The position numbers and the translations under genes were made by a program. Below, piece after piece: positions 16,356 to 24,640 of a stretch of DNA of 64,000 bases (its first letter is position 1; each line of letters begins with the position of its first letter). The DNA is from Kangiella marina (lineage in GTDB: Bacteria > Pseudomonadota > Gammaproteobacteria > Enterobacterales > Kangiellaceae). Under the pieces are notes generated by a model that worked only from the letters and a program-made list of their open reading frames with translations, was not told the origin of the DNA and did not search any database. The stretch lies in contig NZ_BAABFV010000001.1 of the NCBI RefSeq assembly GCF_039541235.1, forward strand, positions 806,001-870,000, read 5' to 3'.

Positions 16356-17951
16356 ATGAAGAAGCATATTATAACAAGTGCAGTTTGCTTATGCATAACA
16401 GGCGCTTACATAGCACAGGATGCGGCGGCTTCAAGTCACCGAGAAGCACCCAATATTACACGATATCCGACCTTGGACTCCACCGATTTTTATGTATTCA
16501 ACAGTTACGAAACTGGTCGGGAAGATTACGTTACTCTGATAGCAAACTATGTGCCTTTACAGGACGCATACGGTGGCCCTAACTACTTCGCACTCGATCC
16601 AGCCGCTCATTATAACATTCATGTTGATAGTGATGGCGATGCCGTCGAAGACATGACGTATCAGTTTAAGTTCGATAATACTCTTGCAGGCGGCGGCGCT
16701 GGCATTCAGTTAGCCATTGGTCCTGATGGCGCGAAAAAACAGATTGCCATTCCTTTAAAAAATGCAGGTGGAATCTCAGCTGGTGACAACTCAGTTTTAA
16801 ATTTCATCGAGCAGTACACGCTTGATGTGGTTGAAGGCCCTGTAAAAACAGGCACGAGCTCTTCGGTCACGTCTGCTGGTGGTGAGTCAACATTTACCAA
16901 ACCTTGGGACTATATTGGTGACAAAACCTTTAGTTCTGCTGCCGACTATCAAGCTTATGCCAATCAATACGTCTATGACATCAGTGTTCCTAACTGTTCA
17001 CTGCCAGGCAAGGTGTTCGTTGGACAGCGCTCTGATGCATTCGCGGTTAATCTTGGCGAAAGTTTTGATTTAGTCAACTATGTTCCTGTCGAAGGTGATA
17101 GTTCACCGGGTGCCGGAGATGGTAATGGTTTCCCAGGTGGTATTACTCAAGACACAGCTAACGATGATTTGCTTGATAAAAACGTAACTACGATTGCCCT
17201 TGAGCTACCGAAAAGCTGCTTAATTGGTGATGGTAACGGCGTTATTGGTGCTTGGACAACAGCTTATGTACCACAAGCTCGTATCCAAAACCCAAATGCA
17301 ACCTTCGCAAAGCCTGAAGTTAATGGCGGTGCCATGGTGCAAATCTCACGTTTAAGTAACCCTCTCGTTAACGAGGTCGTTATTGGTTTACCTGACAAAG
17401 ACAAGTTCTCAACGTCTGCACCAAGTGGTGATGGCCAGTTTGCGGATTATGTCACGCACCCAAGTTTTCCAGAACTTCTGAACATTTTGTTTAGAGATGC
17501 GGTTAACTCAACGCTCGGAACCAACTTTGAAACTATCGCTCCAACCAACTTCCCTCGTGAAGACTTAGTTGCAGCTTTCTTAACAGGTTTCCCAGGAGTG
17601 AATCAACAAGCAACGGTCACGGCTTCTGAAATGCTGCGTTTAAACACAGCCATTCCAGCAGTACCAGCATCACAACAATCACCTTACGGTGTCGTTGGTG
17701 ATGACTTAGCAGGCTTCCCTAACGGACGTCGCCCAGGTGATGATGTGGTCGATATTGCACTACGTGTAGTTATGGGTCGCTTATGTTACGACTTCCCTGT
17801 TAACGGCAACCCTACCAACCTAGGCTACTGCTCACCTTCAGATGCAAACGTTGGTGATGCACCATTTACGGATGGCGCGCCTTTATCGGCAAGTGACGTT
17901 GACGAAAGTTTCCCTTACTTGAAAACGCCAATCGCTGGTTCACCTAACTAA
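16356..17951 (+). CDS. Secreted DUF4331 family protein
   Basis: A 531-residue exported protein. After a signal peptide it begins with SSHREAPNITRYPTLDSTDFYVF, the hallmark of DUF4331, and has the family's repeated beta-rich segments (IHVDSDGDAVEDMTYQFKF, FVGQRSDAFAVNLGESFDL, PNGRRPGDDVVDIALRVVMG). The function of the family is unknown; the acidic patches (DGDG, GDGNG) could bind calcium. The start ATG has GAGG eight bases upstream. It opens a four-gene operon with a lipoprotein, a TPR protein and a HupE-like membrane protein. Confidence 0.85.
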   Translation: MKKHIITSAVCLCITGAYIAQDAAASSHREAPNITRYPTLDSTDFYVFNSYETGREDYVTLIANYVPLQDAYGGPNYFALDPAAHYNIHVDSDGDAVEDMTYQFKFDNTLAGGGAGIQLAIGPDGAKKQIAIPLKNAGGISAGDNSVLNFIEQYTLDVVEGPVKTGTSSSVTSAGGESTFTKPWDYIGDKTFSSAADYQAYANQYVYDISVPNCSLPGKVFVGQRSDAFAVNLGESFDLVNYVPVEGDSSPGAGDGNGFPGGITQDTANDDLLDKNVTTIALELPKSCLIGDGNGVIGAWTTAYVPQARIQNPNATFAKPEVNGGAMVQISRLSNPLVNEVVIGLPDKDKFSTSAPSGDGQFADYVTHPSFPELLNILFRDAVNSTLGTNFETIAPTNFPREDLVAAFLTGFPGVNQQATVTASEMLRLNTAIPAVPASQQSPYGVVGDDLAGFPNGRRPGDDVVDIALRVVMGRLCYDFPVNGNPTNLGYCSPSDANVGDAPFTDGAPLSASDVDESFPYLKTPIAGSPN

Positions 17952-17966
17952 TCATAGGAGTCATTC

Positions 17967-18476
17967 ATGAATACTTTTAAACTATTAAAGTATCTGGCCC
18001 TATCGTCAGTATTTGTCTTAGCGGCATGTAGTGACAGTGATTCGTACTCAGATGAGGAGAATCAACCTCCGGTAGCCAGTAAACTTTCCATCATGACTGT
18101 GACAGATACACCAGTGATGGAGCAGCTTGAGGCAGACGACCCTGACGGTGATGCGTTAACCTTCACCGTCATCAATCAGCCTCAATCGGGAACGGTCGAG
18201 CTGAGTAGTGATGGTAGCTTTACCTACACGCCTGACAATGAGTTCACGGGAACAGACTTGTTCACTTTCGTAGCCAGTGATGGTGAGTTCAACAGTGCGA
18301 CCACAGAGGTCGACATTACGGTGAACGTCAAGCAGGAAGTGTTTAGCTCATACAGTCGTGAGTCATACCAACGCTCACCGAGTGACGACCCTTCCGGCGT
18401 TAACGGACGTGAGTTTATTTTCGATGTCACAACAACTGATACTTATCAGGACTTGGTACAAGATGGCGAACAATAA
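17967..18476 (+). CDS. Lipoprotein with one cadherin-like/Ig-like repeat
   Basis: A 169-residue predicted lipoprotein: the signal sequence ends VFVLAACSDS. The body is a single cadherin-like (VCBS/Big-type) repeat recognised by DDPDGDALTFTV, QPQSGTVEL, GSFTYTPDNEFTGTDLFTFVASDG. Such repeats normally occur in long arrays in adhesins; one repeat on a lipid anchor is unusual. It follows the DUF4331 gene by 15 bases and overlaps the start of the next gene by 14. Confidence 0.8.
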   Translation: MNTFKLLKYLALSSVFVLAACSDSDSYSDEENQPPVASKLSIMTVTDTPVMEQLEADDPDGDALTFTVINQPQSGTVELSSDGSFTYTPDNEFTGTDLFTFVASDGEFNSATTEVDITVNVKQEVFSSYSRESYQRSPSDDPSGVNGREFIFDVTTTDTYQDLVQDGEQ

Positions 18477-19536
18477 ACTTCAACCTCTAACATCAGCAGC
18501 GCTTTCGCTGCTGGTGTTTTTTTATGCCCCTTCAATAAATGCTGAAGAGTGGGTTCCAAAGAATCCTGACGACATTATTTTAGAATACCCTGTCAATAAA
18601 TCAGCTGTAACAGGAGAGCTTGACCAGACTCCTGAAACCGTTCTGGACAGTGTAGAGACATTAATAGAAGAGTCACAATACCCAGGTAAAAGTAGCCGTT
18701 TGATGGTTGCCGAAAACCAGCTCGCAACTATAAAGCCTGGCGAACTTAGCAAAGAATTAAGCAACCAGTACTATCTGGCTAAAGCCAATATCGCACAAAG
18801 TAAACATCAGTTTATTTCAGCACTTGCTCACTTATCAAACATTGATCCTAACAGCCGCTACCATCCTCAGCGCCTTTTAATTGCCGCTAGGATACACATC
18901 ATTGAAAACAACCTCAGCGAGGCTGAAAAAAAGTGCCGAGAGCTTATCAAAAGTCATGTTTCTGCAGCTGAGCTGTGTTTAATTGAAACTAAAGTTCATC
19001 AAGGGAAAACTGAAGAAGTATTACGCTCGGTAAAGCTGTTAGTAAGAAAATATAAGGACACTGAAAGTCCTTTAACTCGATATTACCACCAGGTTAAAGG
19101 CTCCATGTTCAGAGTGATGGATGACTTTGCACAGGCAAAAATAGAATTCCAATATCATTTAGAAAAAGCCCCTGTCAGCCAGTGGTACCAATGGTCCGAT
19201 ATGGCTTTTGCTTCGGGCTCTCCTAAGGAAGCTTACACACAACTGTCTAAAATAGCTGACCGTTATTCGACGATCGAAGATGGCTTGTTAGTAAGATTAG
19301 CTCGCGCTGAAAAGCTCAGTGACACAGGTACACAGTACCAGAAGCTGGCTAATGAAAAAATTGCTTTAAGAATACTTCGCAAAGACGATATTCATGCTGC
19401 TGACATCGCATATTACTACACTTATGTTTCGCCAAATCCTGAAGTTGCATTAACCTGGGCTCAAAAAAATTGGCAACATGTTAAAGAACCGGCAGATCGC
19501 GAGTTGCTTGAACACGCACAACAACTAAATAACTGA
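18463..19536 (+). CDS. Exported tetratricopeptide-repeat protein
   Basis: A 357-residue protein with a signal peptide (SAALSLLVFFYAPSINAEEW) and an all-helical body of TPR-like repeats (for example ALAHLSNIDPNSRYHPQRLLIAARIH in outline, LSEAEKKCRELI, DDFAQAKIEFQYHLE). The frame is open far upstream, but ATG 18463 gives the signal peptide directly; it overlaps the lipoprotein gene by 14 bases, implying coupling. Probably a periplasmic scaffold acting with the DUF4331 and HupE-like proteins. Function unknown. Confidence 0.75.
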   Translation: MANNKLQPLTSAALSLLVFFYAPSINAEEWVPKNPDDIILEYPVNKSAVTGELDQTPETVLDSVETLIEESQYPGKSSRLMVAENQLATIKPGELSKELSNQYYLAKANIAQSKHQFISALAHLSNIDPNSRYHPQRLLIAARIHIIENNLSEAEKKCRELIKSHVSAAELCLIETKVHQGKTEEVLRSVKLLVRKYKDTESPLTRYYHQVKGSMFRVMDDFAQAKIEFQYHLEKAPVSQWYQWSDMAFASGSPKEAYTQLSKIADRYSTIEDGLLVRLARAEKLSDTGTQYQKLANEKIALRILRKDDIHAADIAYYYTYVSPNPEVALTWAQKNWQHVKEPADRELLEHAQQLNN

Positions 19537-19543
19537 GGGAACT

Positions 19544-20638
19544 ATGCGCATACTGATTCTATTCGCGCTGTTTTTCATGATAAGCGCAACCCAGGCTCAT
19601 GAGTTTAGCACTGCAAATTTGACTTTAAAGCAAACAGCGGATGATAGACACGAGGGCTATTTGGCCATCGCTTTAAGCGATCTTCAGCAGACCTTGAATC
19701 TTGATCCGACTCATGACGGCAACCTTACTTGGGCAGACCTAAAAAGCAGCCACCCCAAAGTTATTAACTACTTTCAAAAGAGTGCTGATTTTAATAGCAG
19801 CGATGAAAGCTGTGATGTCTCTTGGGGCTCTGACATATCATTGCAGGACAGTTATGGCGAAACATTATTAAAACAACCTGTGACCATCACTTGCTCACAG
19901 CCAATAACCGTCCATTACACGGCATTTTTTAATACTACCTCAGATCATAAGCTCTTAATTAACTGGGAGCTTACTGAGGGCCAAACACAAGCCATTATTC
20001 AATCTCCTGAGCAACCCTTTGCAGTGAGTACCTCAAGTCAGTCCGCTTGGGATACCTTCTTGTTTTATCTGTATCAGGGCATGATCCATATCTGGATTGG
20101 TTTAGACCATGTGTTATTCGTGCTCACTTTGTTGCTGCATTTTGTGAATAAACCGGCGTCTCAAAACACTAGTACATTAAAAACAGCGAACGCTTTTAAT
20201 CTAAAGTCTATGGTTTGGCTAGTCACTGGGTTTACGATAGCCCATTCGATTACCTTAACTTTAACGGCTCTCGACTGGATATCCGTGTCTTCTAAATGGG
20301 CAGAAGTCGGGATCGCTATTTCAGTAGCCTACTCCGCTTTAAATGTGGTCACTCATTGGATTAAACGTTTAATGCTAATGACGGTAGCTTTTGGTTTATT
20401 ACACGGACTAGGGTTTGCTGGTGCATTGAGTGAACTAGGTCTCTGTAAAAGCCACCAATTAACCAGCATCATCGGCTTTAATTTAGGTGTGGAAATAGGG
20501 CAAATCGCAATCATTCTGGCTGCGCTGCCAGTATTGTGGTTACTTAAAGCCAAAGAATCTCTGCGCAAATTTGTTGTTCCAGCGTCATCACTGGCAATTT
20601 TTGCTCTCGGAATGTTTTGGGTTTGGGAAAGAATCTAG
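19544..20638 (+). CDS. HupE/UreJ-like membrane protein with periplasmic N-terminal domain
   Basis: A 364-residue protein. A signal peptide and a ~140-residue extracytoplasmic domain precede about six or seven TM helices of the HupE/UreJ_2 type. The family's conserved histidine motifs are present: GLDHVLFVLTLL, FTIAHSITLTL and GLLHGLGFAGAL, and FNLGVEIGQ. HupE/UreJ relatives are associated with nickel or other metal permeation; in this long form the cargo is unknown. Seven bases after the TPR gene; last gene of the operon. Confidence 0.82.
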   Translation: MRILILFALFFMISATQAHEFSTANLTLKQTADDRHEGYLAIALSDLQQTLNLDPTHDGNLTWADLKSSHPKVINYFQKSADFNSSDESCDVSWGSDISLQDSYGETLLKQPVTITCSQPITVHYTAFFNTTSDHKLLINWELTEGQTQAIIQSPEQPFAVSTSSQSAWDTFLFYLYQGMIHIWIGLDHVLFVLTLLLHFVNKPASQNTSTLKTANAFNLKSMVWLVTGFTIAHSITLTLTALDWISVSSKWAEVGIAISVAYSALNVVTHWIKRLMLMTVAFGLLHGLGFAGALSELGLCKSHQLTSIIGFNLGVEIGQIAIILAALPVLWLLKAKESLRKFVVPASSLAIFALGMFWVWERI

Positions 20639-20663
20639 TGTTTATCGTTCTATGGTATAAAGA

Positions 20664-21149
20664 CTAACTAACACGACTGACCGGGATGAGGGTGCTTTTG
20701 TCACCCTCCTTCTCGCTCAACCCAAGAAGCTCAGTAGCTTTATTCTCGTCACCCTTTATGATGACGTCAGCCAGCGTATACTCGCTTAATTTGCGCACGA
20801 ACTCACTAAGCGCAGCCGCTAAAATAGACTTCAGCTCACAGACTGGCGTTATGACGCAGTTACCGTTATGGGAAAAGCACTCAACCAGGTTAAAGTCTGG
20901 TTCAAGCTCTAATACCAGCTTTCCTATGTTAATATTTTCAGGGTTTTTACTGAGGCGCATGCCGCCGTTCTTTCCACGCAGAGTTTCAACATAACCGCGT
21001 TTATTAAGATTATGAACCACCTTCATCAGGTGGTTTTTAGAAATGCCATAGCTCTCAGCTATGTCTTTAATCCTCGAACGCTTATCCTGATTCAAAGACA
21101 AATATATCAGTACACGCAATGAGTAATCCGTATATCTCGTAATATGCAT
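20664..21149 (-). CDS. nsrR: Rrf2 family transcriptional repressor, NsrR-like
   Basis: A 161-residue winged-helix regulator. The N-terminus MHITRYTDYSLRVLIYL and the LRGKNGGMRL wing match NsrR, the nitric-oxide-sensing repressor. Three cysteines (C91, C98, C104) in the pattern C-x6-C-x5-C followed by ELK occupy the iron-sulfur ligand site of NsrR; E. coli NsrR has C-x4-C-x5-C. Of two close ATG codons I chose 21147-21149, seven bases after AGGG. Its targets are not visible nearby. Confidence 0.82.
   Translation of the reverse strand: MHITRYTDYSLRVLIYLSLNQDKRSRIKDIAESYGISKNHLMKVVHNLNKRGYVETLRGKNGGMRLSKNPENINIGKLVLELEPDFNLVECFSHNGNCVITPVCELKSILAAALSEFVRKLSEYTLADVIIKGDENKATELLGLSEKEGDKSTLIPVSRVS
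20688..20708. terminator. Possible convergent terminator hairpin
   Basis: GAGGGTG (20688-20694) and CACCCTC (20702-20708) pair perfectly across a 7-base loop between the HupE-like gene and the NsrR-like gene. It lies within the last codons of the latter and has no long T-tract. Confidence 0.4.
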
Positions 21150-21385
21150 AGACATTCCCTAAATCGATCAAGCCATTAAGTAGCCATGTTTTTATAGTGA
21201 CGTTTTGACCATTCGTTACTTTCAGTATACTCCAACAGTCCTCAATTTGTAGTGCACAAGCAATAATTTTACATATCCGTGAACGCGTCGAAGTCAGATA
21301 TGCTTCAACTCATCGATAGTTACCCAACAGTTACTTGTAGAAGGTTGCGCCCCAATCAGGGTAAAAAAGGGCGCATTGCGATTAG

Positions 21386-23398
21386 TTAAGCAGCCCAGCC
21401 TAACTCGTGGGCCTTAGCAGCGGCTCTTTTCGGAATATCCTGCTTAACAAAATGATGATGAAGAAGCTGTACTCCTAATACATGGTTCAAAATCGCATCC
21501 ATTTGAACTTTATGATCACGAGGCACCGTTGGGTCATCATGGCTCCGAAGCATATCCTGCAAAGCAGCATAATCAATCAGTCCAGCTTCTTTAATTTTCT
21601 CTTCACTGGCAAACTCGTCCATCAACTCCATTAAAGCACTCCACTTTTTCTCATCGGTATGAGCTGGTGGCGCCATAAACGCAAACTTCTGGCGTTTATA
21701 CAGTGTTTCTGGCAGTAGGCCTTTCATCGCTTCTTTTAGAACGTATTTTTCTACCGGGCCTTTAATCCGCATTTGCGGCGGAATATTAACCGCATAGGCG
21801 GCTAGGTGATGATCCAAAAACGGCGGACGCGCCTCCATTGAGTTAGCCATATCCACTCGGTCACCACCCCAAGTCAAAATTTGTCCCTCGAGCATGGTTT
21901 TAATCCATACGTACTGGGCTTTATCAAGCGGGTGTCGTCCTTCTAATTGCGTTTCATCAAACTGCTCAGCCATCGCTGTACCCGGATCATAATCCTTAAT
22001 CTCATCGACGTGGTCTTTAGCCATTAAATTACGCGCGAACCCATCACAGCCCATCCAGCTTTGAATACACGTTGGGGTAAACCCGACTTTTTGATCGATC
22101 GCTTCGGACTTAAACTCTTCTCGCGGTAACATGGCGCCTTTAAACAGTTCATTAGACTCTGCTAAGGTGGACTGCAAATCACTTTTCAAATTGTCCGGTA
22201 GATCAGACAAGCCATAAAGGAACATGTCTTTGCGGAAGGCGGGATAACCAGCAAACAGCTCATCACTACCCTCACCCGTTAACACCACCTTGTAGCCTTG
22301 TTCACGAACTTTTTGGCTCATCAGCAATTTAGCCACGCCCAAAGTATTATAAATCGTACGCTCTGTGTGCCAGATAGTTCGCTCAAAGTGATCATAAAGG
22401 TGCTCTGCCGAGAGCGCTAAAATAATTTGCTCCGCGCCAGTCATTTCAGCCATTTCAGTGGCAATAGGCGTTTCATCATAGTCCGCATCGTCAAAGCCAA
22501 TGGTAAATGCTTTTACAGGGTCTTGTCGCACCGAGGCCGATAAGCCAAGAATGGAGCATGAATCGATACCACCGGATAAATAAGCACCAACGGGAACGTC
22601 TGCATTGAGTCGCAAGTGAACAGCTTCAAGCAATTGCTCACGAACCCCTTCAATATACTCTTGCTCTTCTTTAACTTTTAAGTGCTCTTCTGCTTGTGGG
22701 AAGTCGATGTCCCAGTATTTATGTTGCTCTATGGTCAACTTGCCATCTTTACGCTGTATTTTAATCCAGTGGCCTGGCGGAACCTGATGAACGCCCTTAA
22801 AAGCTGTGGAACCTGGTACCATCACCTGGATCAACTGGTGGTACAAACCTTCGGAATCAATCTCGCGCTTAACGTCGGGATGAGCGAACAACACTTTTAA
22901 TTCAGAACCAAACACAACGCCGTGCTCAGTTTCAGTCCAGTAAAGCGGTTTAATGCCAAAACGATCTCGAACCAAGTACATGGTTTCTTCTTCGCGATCG
23001 TAGATAGAAAATGCAAACTCGCCGCGTAAGTTCTCGACCGTTTTCTCGATCCCGTAATGCGGATACATTTGCAACACTAGCTCAGAGTCACTCTTGCTCT
23101 GGAAGCGAGCACCCTGCGCCGTCATTGAAGCTCGAATACGCTGGAAGTCGTAAAACTCGCCATTGTGAACCATCATGTAACGGCCGCTATCACTCACATG
23201 CGGCTGACGTCCGCGCTCTTCGTCTAAATCAATAATTGTTAGGCGAGCATGACTTAAGCCCACGCCAGCGCCTTGTGGGTTATGGTAACCAAAATTATCA
23301 GGGCCACGATGATATTGAATCGCCGCCATATTAACTAACGTTTGCGAATCTATTGCTCGGTTCTTATCACTATGTATAACACCCGCGATTCCGCACAT
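21386..23398 (-). CDS. Glutamine-hydrolysing asparagine synthetase, AsnB family
   Basis: A 670-residue enzyme. Cys2 of the class II glutamine amidotransferase domain is exposed after Met removal (MCGIAGVIHS); the domain includes YHRGPD, LSHARLTIID and HNGEFYDF. The synthetase domain has the PP-loop LSGGIDSCSILGL and the EGSDELFAGY segment. At 670 residues it is longer than E. coli AsnB (554) and resembles the longer AsnB forms often found in specialised clusters, so asparagine need not be the product. GAGGAG lies nine bases before the ATG. Last gene of an operon with a transcarbamoylase and a symporter. Confidence 0.85.
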   Translation of the reverse strand: MCGIAGVIHSDKNRAIDSQTLVNMAAIQYHRGPDNFGYHNPQGAGVGLSHARLTIIDLDEERGRQPHVSDSGRYMMVHNGEFYDFQRIRASMTAQGARFQSKSDSELVLQMYPHYGIEKTVENLRGEFAFSIYDREEETMYLVRDRFGIKPLYWTETEHGVVFGSELKVLFAHPDVKREIDSEGLYHQLIQVMVPGSTAFKGVHQVPPGHWIKIQRKDGKLTIEQHKYWDIDFPQAEEHLKVKEEQEYIEGVREQLLEAVHLRLNADVPVGAYLSGGIDSCSILGLSASVRQDPVKAFTIGFDDADYDETPIATEMAEMTGAEQIILALSAEHLYDHFERTIWHTERTIYNTLGVAKLLMSQKVREQGYKVVLTGEGSDELFAGYPAFRKDMFLYGLSDLPDNLKSDLQSTLAESNELFKGAMLPREEFKSEAIDQKVGFTPTCIQSWMGCDGFARNLMAKDHVDEIKDYDPGTAMAEQFDETQLEGRHPLDKAQYVWIKTMLEGQILTWGGDRVDMANSMEARPPFLDHHLAAYAVNIPPQMRIKGPVEKYVLKEAMKGLLPETLYKRQKFAFMAPPAHTDEKKWSALMELMDEFASEEKIKEAGLIDYAALQDMLRSHDDPTVPRDHKVQMDAILNHVLGVQLLHHHFVKQDIPKRAAAKAHELGWAA

Positions 23399-23453
23399 AC
23401 ACTAAATCTCCTCGGATTTAAGTTAAAATAATAGAATATTGCTTTAAAAAATA

Positions 23454-24524
23454 CTAAACGACGTCAAGTACCCGCTCGGTCCGTTCAACCATACACGTCA
23501 GTAATGCCATGCGTAAAAACACCGCGCCACGTGCTTGAGAGAAATACCAGTTATGAGGGGTTTCATCCAAGTCGGTCGATAACTCATCGCCTCTTGCTAA
23601 AGGATGCAAAATAATGGCGTCGTCTTTTAGGGGTGAGTCTTTATCCAGTTTGAACTTAGTACCATGCTCTTCATACGAATCGCCAACCCACGCAATGGCG
23701 TTGATGTAAACCACATCCAACGTTGGCAAAACATCATCAAGGCTTCTGCTAACGGTTAAATTCAAACCTTTTGCTTCCAGTTTTTCGCGCTGACCAGGCG
23801 TAAAGATTTCGTCCTTTTCACTATCGTGAATCAGCACCACTTCCTCAAAAATATCAGGAAACAATGCAAACAGTTTTAACAAGCTACGTACAGTCCGCAT
23901 AAAGCTCGGCACGCCGATAACACCAATCTTTATTTTGGTTCCGTTATTTTCTAGCAACTCTGGTTTCCACTTAAAAATGGTGTAGAGGTCAGCCATCGCC
24001 TGCGTGGGGTGTTCGCGGGTTCCATTTCCGGCATTAATAATTGGAATACGAAGTGTCGAGGTCATTTCTGTAACCGAGTCTTCGTTCGATTCGCGCAGCA
24101 CAACACAGTCGCCATAATTATTAAACATCTCACCAACATCCGCTAAGGATTCACCCTTAGCGATCCCCGTTGTAGCCCGGTCAGTAATCGACATAATATC
24201 ACCGCCTAAACGGTGCCAAGCACTTTCAAAAGACAAACGCGTTCTGGTGCTGGGTTCATAAAATGCGCTGATCAGAATTTTACCTTTAAGCGGATCATTA
24301 AAACGAAGCGGATTGCTTTCGTATTTACTGGCCAGTCGGAAGAGTTGCAGAATGGTATCTGCATCAAACTGCTCCGCAGAAACAATGTGTTGATTCGCCA
24401 GTACCTGTAGCTTATCGCCATCTTCTTGTATACGCTTCAAAAGCGCTTTGGGGTGTGCGTCGCCAAACACATCCGGTTTAACGCGCGAGAACTTCATGCT
24501 GCCATCAACCATTGGGTTCACCAT
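23454..24524 (-). CDS. Aspartate/ornithine carbamoyltransferase family protein of uncertain substrate
   Basis: A 356-residue transcarbamoylase, annotated by similarity as PyrB-like. The carbamoyl-phosphate site is intact: STRTR (92-96), KGES (123-126), HPTQ (172-175), an Arg at 210 and HPLARGDE (307-314). The loop that in E. coli PyrB carries the aspartate-binding TRVQ residues reads INAIAWVGDS here (about 274-283), so the second substrate may not be aspartate. There is also a ~45-residue N-terminal extension. AAGGA lies six bases before the ATG, and its first codons overlap the 40-codon gene upstream by seven bases. Confidence 0.75.
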   Translation of the reverse strand: MVNPMVDGSMKFSRVKPDVFGDAHPKALLKRIQEDGDKLQVLANQHIVSAEQFDADTILQLFRLASKYESNPLRFNDPLKGKILISAFYEPSTRTRLSFESAWHRLGGDIMSITDRATTGIAKGESLADVGEMFNNYGDCVVLRESNEDSVTEMTSTLRIPIINAGNGTREHPTQAMADLYTIFKWKPELLENNGTKIKIGVIGVPSFMRTVRSLLKLFALFPDIFEEVVLIHDSEKDEIFTPGQREKLEAKGLNLTVSRSLDDVLPTLDVVYINAIAWVGDSYEEHGTKFKLDKDSPLKDDAIILHPLARGDELSTDLDETPHNWYFSQARGAVFLRMALLTCMVERTERVLDVV

Positions 24525-24640
24525 AGTTCATCCTTCCACCAATCCTTGATCAATAAAATAATTAAAATCACTGGCGATAGGCACGTTACTGCCATGGCCG
24601 CCAGTACTAATGTTTCTAATACGTCTAGAGAAATGATCAT
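24518..24640 (-). CDS. 40-residue single-pass membrane peptide
   Basis: A short frame linking the symporter and the transcarbamoylase. It starts MIISLDVLETLVLAAMAV, continues with a hydrophobic stretch (PVILIILLI) and ends KDWWKDELW. Its ATG overlaps the symporter stop as ATGA, and its stop lies seven bases inside the next gene, the arrangement of translationally coupled genes. One TM helix with a charged, Trp-rich tail suggests a small inner-membrane partner, possibly of the symporter; several Na+/solute symporters have small accessory subunits. I recognise no named family. Confidence 0.6.
   Translation of the reverse strand: MIISLDVLETLVLAAMAVTCLSPVILIILLIKDWWKDELW

Noticed and set aside
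21346..21375. Terminator after the AsnB gene (TGCGCCC/GGGCGCA)
   Set aside because: The stem is good but the loop is long and there is no T-tract on the leftward strand, so I did not call it.
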